The notes under the pieces: generated by a model | What the model was told of the DNA's origin: nothing | What the model saw: only the letters and a program-made list of their open reading frames with translations | Database searches by the model: none | Shown: piece by piece, positions 61,769 through 64,000 of the stretch | Layout of the letters: each line of letters begins with the position of its first letter | Position numbering within the stretch: position 1 is the stretch's first letter | Translations under genes and position numbers: made by a program | Source of the DNA: Bacteroidota bacterium | GTDB lineage: Bacteria > Bacteroidota > Bacteroidia > J057 > JADKCL01 | Assembly (NCBI GenBank): GCA_016718825.1 | Contig: JADKCL010000024.1 | Coordinates: 77,002-141,001, forward strand | DNA length: 64,000 nt | Direction: 5' to 3'

Positions 61769-62215
61769 TCAGGGTTGAATCGACGATTCCGTGTGAGGAA
61801 CAGCCCTCAATCGTTTGCGATACTGAACCTGTGGGCCATTGGTAGCCTGCCAAGCGACATCCACATCCACGAATTGAACTTGATTGCCGTGTCCAGTGTT
61901 GGCAATTGCCTGAATTGGAACCGTGGCAAGAAAGGTTGGATTTGGAATCAACAACCTGCTCTGATCGATAAAGCTGCTGTAGGTACCGCCTGGGATCACG
62001 TCGCCACTCACTGAAAACGTAACCACCTCAACGGTTCCAGACAAGTTCCCAGAGATTTTCATCTTAAGGGTTGCCGTTCCATCACCGTTGTCGTAAAAAT
62101 CCACCTGGGACAATACAGCATTCCCATTTTGATTTTGCGAATTGCCTTGCGCCTTGACTTGTGCAACAAAAAAGCACACCATCATCAAAGCCAAAAACAT
62201 TTTTAGAGTTCTCAA
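61769..62215 (-). CDS. Small exported protein, tandem paralogue 1
   Basis: 148 residues with a signal peptide (MRTLKMFLALMMVCFFVAQVKAQ). The mature part begins GNSQNQNGNAVLSQV and continues DNGDGTATLKMKISGNLSGTVEVVTFSVSGDVI, a predicted beta-sandwich. No cysteines follow the leader and there is no T9SS tail. Two paralogues with near-identical leaders lie upstream, each with its own terminator. Function unknown. Confidence 0.7.
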   Translation of the reverse strand: MRTLKMFLALMMVCFFVAQVKAQGNSQNQNGNAVLSQVDFYDNGDGTATLKMKISGNLSGTVEVVTFSVSGDVIPGGTYSSFIDQSRLLIPNPTFLATVPIQAIANTGHGNQVQFVDVDVAWQATNGPQVQYRKRLRAVPHTESSIQP

Positions 62216-62375
62216 ATTGAATCGTTTTTATAATTGTTTTTTTTAATACTGATGCAATGATAGGCTGCCATTGTAAGTCGATCCAAATGCGATATAAGAA
62301 CGGACAGTTTTGCTTTACGAATGGGAATTCCAGCATCGATAACGGATAGAAAACAATAAGATTTCCCGGGAATTA

Positions 62376-62403
62376 AAAACGGAGGACCAAGGCCCTCCGT
62401 TTT
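62376..62403 (-). terminator. Terminator of the second tandem paralogue
   Basis: AAAACGGAGG...CCTCCGTTTT, a 10-bp stem whose right arm ends in T's, about 85 bp past the stop at 62486 on the minus strand. Confidence 0.75.
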
Positions 62404-62485
62404 CATTAGCATTTTGATTAAGTAGATTTCGATCGTAGCACAATTTCATCAGTCCTGGTGTGCACTTCAATTCTCCCAAGAAGGG

Positions 62486-62926
62486 TTATTGCCTGATCTG
62501 CTGGTTCAAATGCCTGATAACGGTATCTTTTTTGCTGCGCAAATGTGGCTTGCGACCATAAGCATAGGAAACTTCAACCTCGACCAATTCATTGGGGTTG
62601 CCATTGCCAGTAACCAAAGCTTTGATAGGCACAATGGTCACAAAGGTTGGATCGGGAGCCAAGAATTTGCTGTGATCGACATACCCGTAAAATGCGCCAT
62701 CAACGATTACGTCACCTTTCACGGAAAACTGAATCACTTCCACGGTTTCGGCCAAATTACCAGAGATTTTCATCTCCACGGTGGCCGTACCATCACCATT
62801 GTCATCAACGCTTACCTGCGAAAGCACGGCATTGCCATTTTCGTTTTGCGAATTGCCTTGGGCATTCACTTGTGCTGCAAAAAAGCACACCATCATCAAA
62901 GCCAAAAACATTTTTACAGTTCTCAT
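62486..62926 (-). CDS. Small exported protein, tandem paralogue 2
   Basis: 146 residues (leader MRTVKMFLALMMVCFFAAQVNAQ), then GNSQNENGNAVLSQVSVDDN and MKISGNLAETVEVIQFSVKG. It is the closest relative of paralogue 1; the C-terminal tails differ and are basic (GRKPHLRSKKDTVI). Same strand and spacing as its copies. Confidence 0.7.
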   Translation of the reverse strand: MRTVKMFLALMMVCFFAAQVNAQGNSQNENGNAVLSQVSVDDNGDGTATVEMKISGNLAETVEVIQFSVKGDVIVDGAFYGYVDHSKFLAPDPTFVTIVPIKALVTGNGNPNELVEVEVSYAYGRKPHLRSKKDTVIRHLNQQIRQ

Positions 62927-63084
62927 ATTAAGTCGTTTTAATAATTGTTTTTTAGAAACTGCTGCAATGCTACGCTGCCGTTGTGTGTCGCTCCAAATGC
63001 GATATAAGAACGGACGGTTTTGCTTTACGAATGGAAATTACAGCATCGATCAAGGATGGAATATCCCAAGAATTCCGGGAATTA

Positions 63085-63112
63085 AAAACGGAAGACCGAG
63101 GCCTTCCGTTTT
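63085..63112 (-). terminator. Terminator of the third tandem paralogue
   Basis: AAAACGGAAG...CTTCCGTTTT, a 10-bp stem followed by T's on the minus strand. The upstream GCGATATAAGAACGGAC is also shared with the regions near 62290 and 63755. Confidence 0.75.
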
Positions 63113-63272
63113 ACAAATATTTTGACAAGAGTTGGTTTGATTGGTGTAATCAATTTATCCGATCGTTTGACCGGCTGAAAACAACTGATGCCAATCTGAA
63201 TGACCATTCCTATTCGCAATCTCAGCGCTTCAATGAAACAACAGACTTTATTTCACGCAAGGTCGCCGGTAC

Positions 63273-63680
63273 TTACATAACTTTATTAACGTCCTTTGGC
63301 ATACGTGCCTTTTTGATCAACTTTTTGGGGCCACCAGTTACCAAAGCATAGGTAATCTCGACGTCGACCCATTCCTCTTCGCTATTGTTGCTGGTTTCAT
63401 TGATGGGGAAATCGACAATGATCAACGGATTTGGCATGAGCAAATTGCTGGGATTAATAAAGTCGAAGTAGCTACCTTCTTTGACTGCATCGCCTGACAC
63501 TGAAAAGGTGACGTCACCTACGGTTCCAGACATATTGCCCGAGATTTGCATGGCCACTGTTGCCGTGCCATCGCCATTGTTTACGATGTCTACATCGGAA
63601 AATGAAACCTCTTGCGCATTCACCTTTGCAGCAAATAAACACACCATCATCAAAGCCAAAAACATTTTTCCAGTTCTCAT
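63273..63680 (-). CDS. Small exported protein, tandem paralogue 3
   Basis: 135 residues (leader MRTGKMFLALMMVCLFAAKVNAQ). The mature part EVSFSDVDIVNNGDGTATVAMQISGNMSGTVGDVTFSVSG matches paralogues 1 and 2 but lacks their GNSQN linker. The C-terminus is basic (KKLIKKARMPKDVNKVM). The most diverged of the three. Confidence 0.7.
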   Translation of the reverse strand: MRTGKMFLALMMVCLFAAKVNAQEVSFSDVDIVNNGDGTATVAMQISGNMSGTVGDVTFSVSGDAVKEGSYFDFINPSNLLMPNPLIIVDFPINETSNNSEEEWVDVEITYALVTGGPKKLIKKARMPKDVNKVM

Positions 63681-63793
63681 ATTGAATCGTTTTTATAATT
63701 GTTTTTCAGAAACTGCTGCAATGTTAGGCTGCCCTTGCATGCCGCTCCAAATGCGATATAAGAACGGACGTTTTTGCTTTACGAACGGAAATT

Positions 63794-64000
63794 TTAGCCC
63801 CGAATGGCTGCTTCAAAGTCTGCTTTCTGGTATTTGGAAAGCTTGGCGACGAGTCCGCCTTTCAATTGAATGAGCATCTCGGATTTGGAATAATTCAGGA
63901 TATGACGCTTGTTGATGAGCCAAGATTTGTGCACCCGCAAAAAGTCTTCGTTTCCTTCGAGCATGGTCTCAAAATGCTTGAGGTTTTTGCTTGCGACGAG
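63794..64000 (-). CDS. LytTR-domain regulator, C-terminal part
   Basis: The visible 68 residues (HFETMLEGNEDFLRVHKSWL, then INKRHILNYSKSEMLIQLKGG) are the second half of a LytTR DNA-binding domain, equivalent to FFRIHQSHIANLRHVEAY in the regulator at 31320. The gene continues past the right edge. It probably encodes a response regulator of a second LytS/LytTR pair. Confidence 0.85.
   Translation of the reverse strand, partial: LVASKNLKHFETMLEGNEDFLRVHKSWLINKRHILNYSKSEMLIQLKGGLVAKLSKYQKADFEAAIRG

Overview
The window reads as a chromosomal segment of a Bacteroidota bacterium, probably a gliding or polymer-degrading lineage close to Saprospiria or Chitinophagia (inferred from gene content, not from a marker gene). 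The evidence is at least seven proteins ending in type IX secretion (T9SS) sorting domains (YPNP or FPNP followed by a beta-rich tail), a LytS/LytTR signalling pair, SBBP and PKD repeat proteins, and promoter-like elements of the Bacteroidota TTG-N19-TAnnTTTG type. No rRNA, tRNA, ribosomal protein or insertion sequence was recognised.

Layout. 1-3.8 kb: accessory genes (PD-(D/E)XK nuclease-like protein, remnant toxin-antitoxin pair, T9SS surface protein), nearly all interrupted by single-base frameshifts. 4-8.7 kb: a membrane Ser/Thr kinase with an extracytoplasmic thrombospondin-3 tail, an intact ParE/RelE-type toxin-antitoxin pair, and a zinc metalloprotease followed 8 bp later by a TIMP-like protein. 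8.8-31 kb: three co-directional genes for very large surface proteins carrying cohesin-like, Ig-like, PKD, CUB and dockerin-like modules, all with T9SS tails. 31.3-34.1 kb: LytTR response regulator and TPR histidine kinase. 34.3-45.2 kb: T9SS proteins, an aldo/keto reductase, an esterase-like T9SS protein, a DUF3943 protein and small hypotheticals. 45.5-47.8 kb: a 734-residue protein with the N-terminal PPxFxLxAS motif seen on contractile-injection-system (eCIS) associated proteins. 48-55.6 kb: a type II-C CRISPR locus. 56-64 kb: hypothetical genes, a degenerate 21/22-bp tandem repeat, two lipoproteins, a DUF1801 protein, a GH88/GH105-like hydrolase, three tandem paralogous exported proteins and the end of a LytTR regulator.

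The CRISPR locus comprises a divergent tracrRNA with visible anti-repeat, promoter and terminator; a large Cas9 (about 1,447 residues once about five frameshifts are repaired, all RuvC/HNH catalytic residues present); only the first ~80 codons of cas1; no cas2; and a 44-repeat array starting 25 bp after the cas1 fragment. As read, the locus could still interfere if Cas9 is intact in the organism, but could not acquire spacers on its own. Each repeat carries, on the minus strand, TTG-N19-GATCTTTG, which fits a Bacteroidota promoter firing into the adjacent spacer.

Caution: about 17 single-base (or two-base) frame disruptions, several in mutually compensating pairs and many in homopolymers, are spread over unrelated genes. 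Sequencing or assembly error is a serious alternative to real gene decay for every broken gene listed here.
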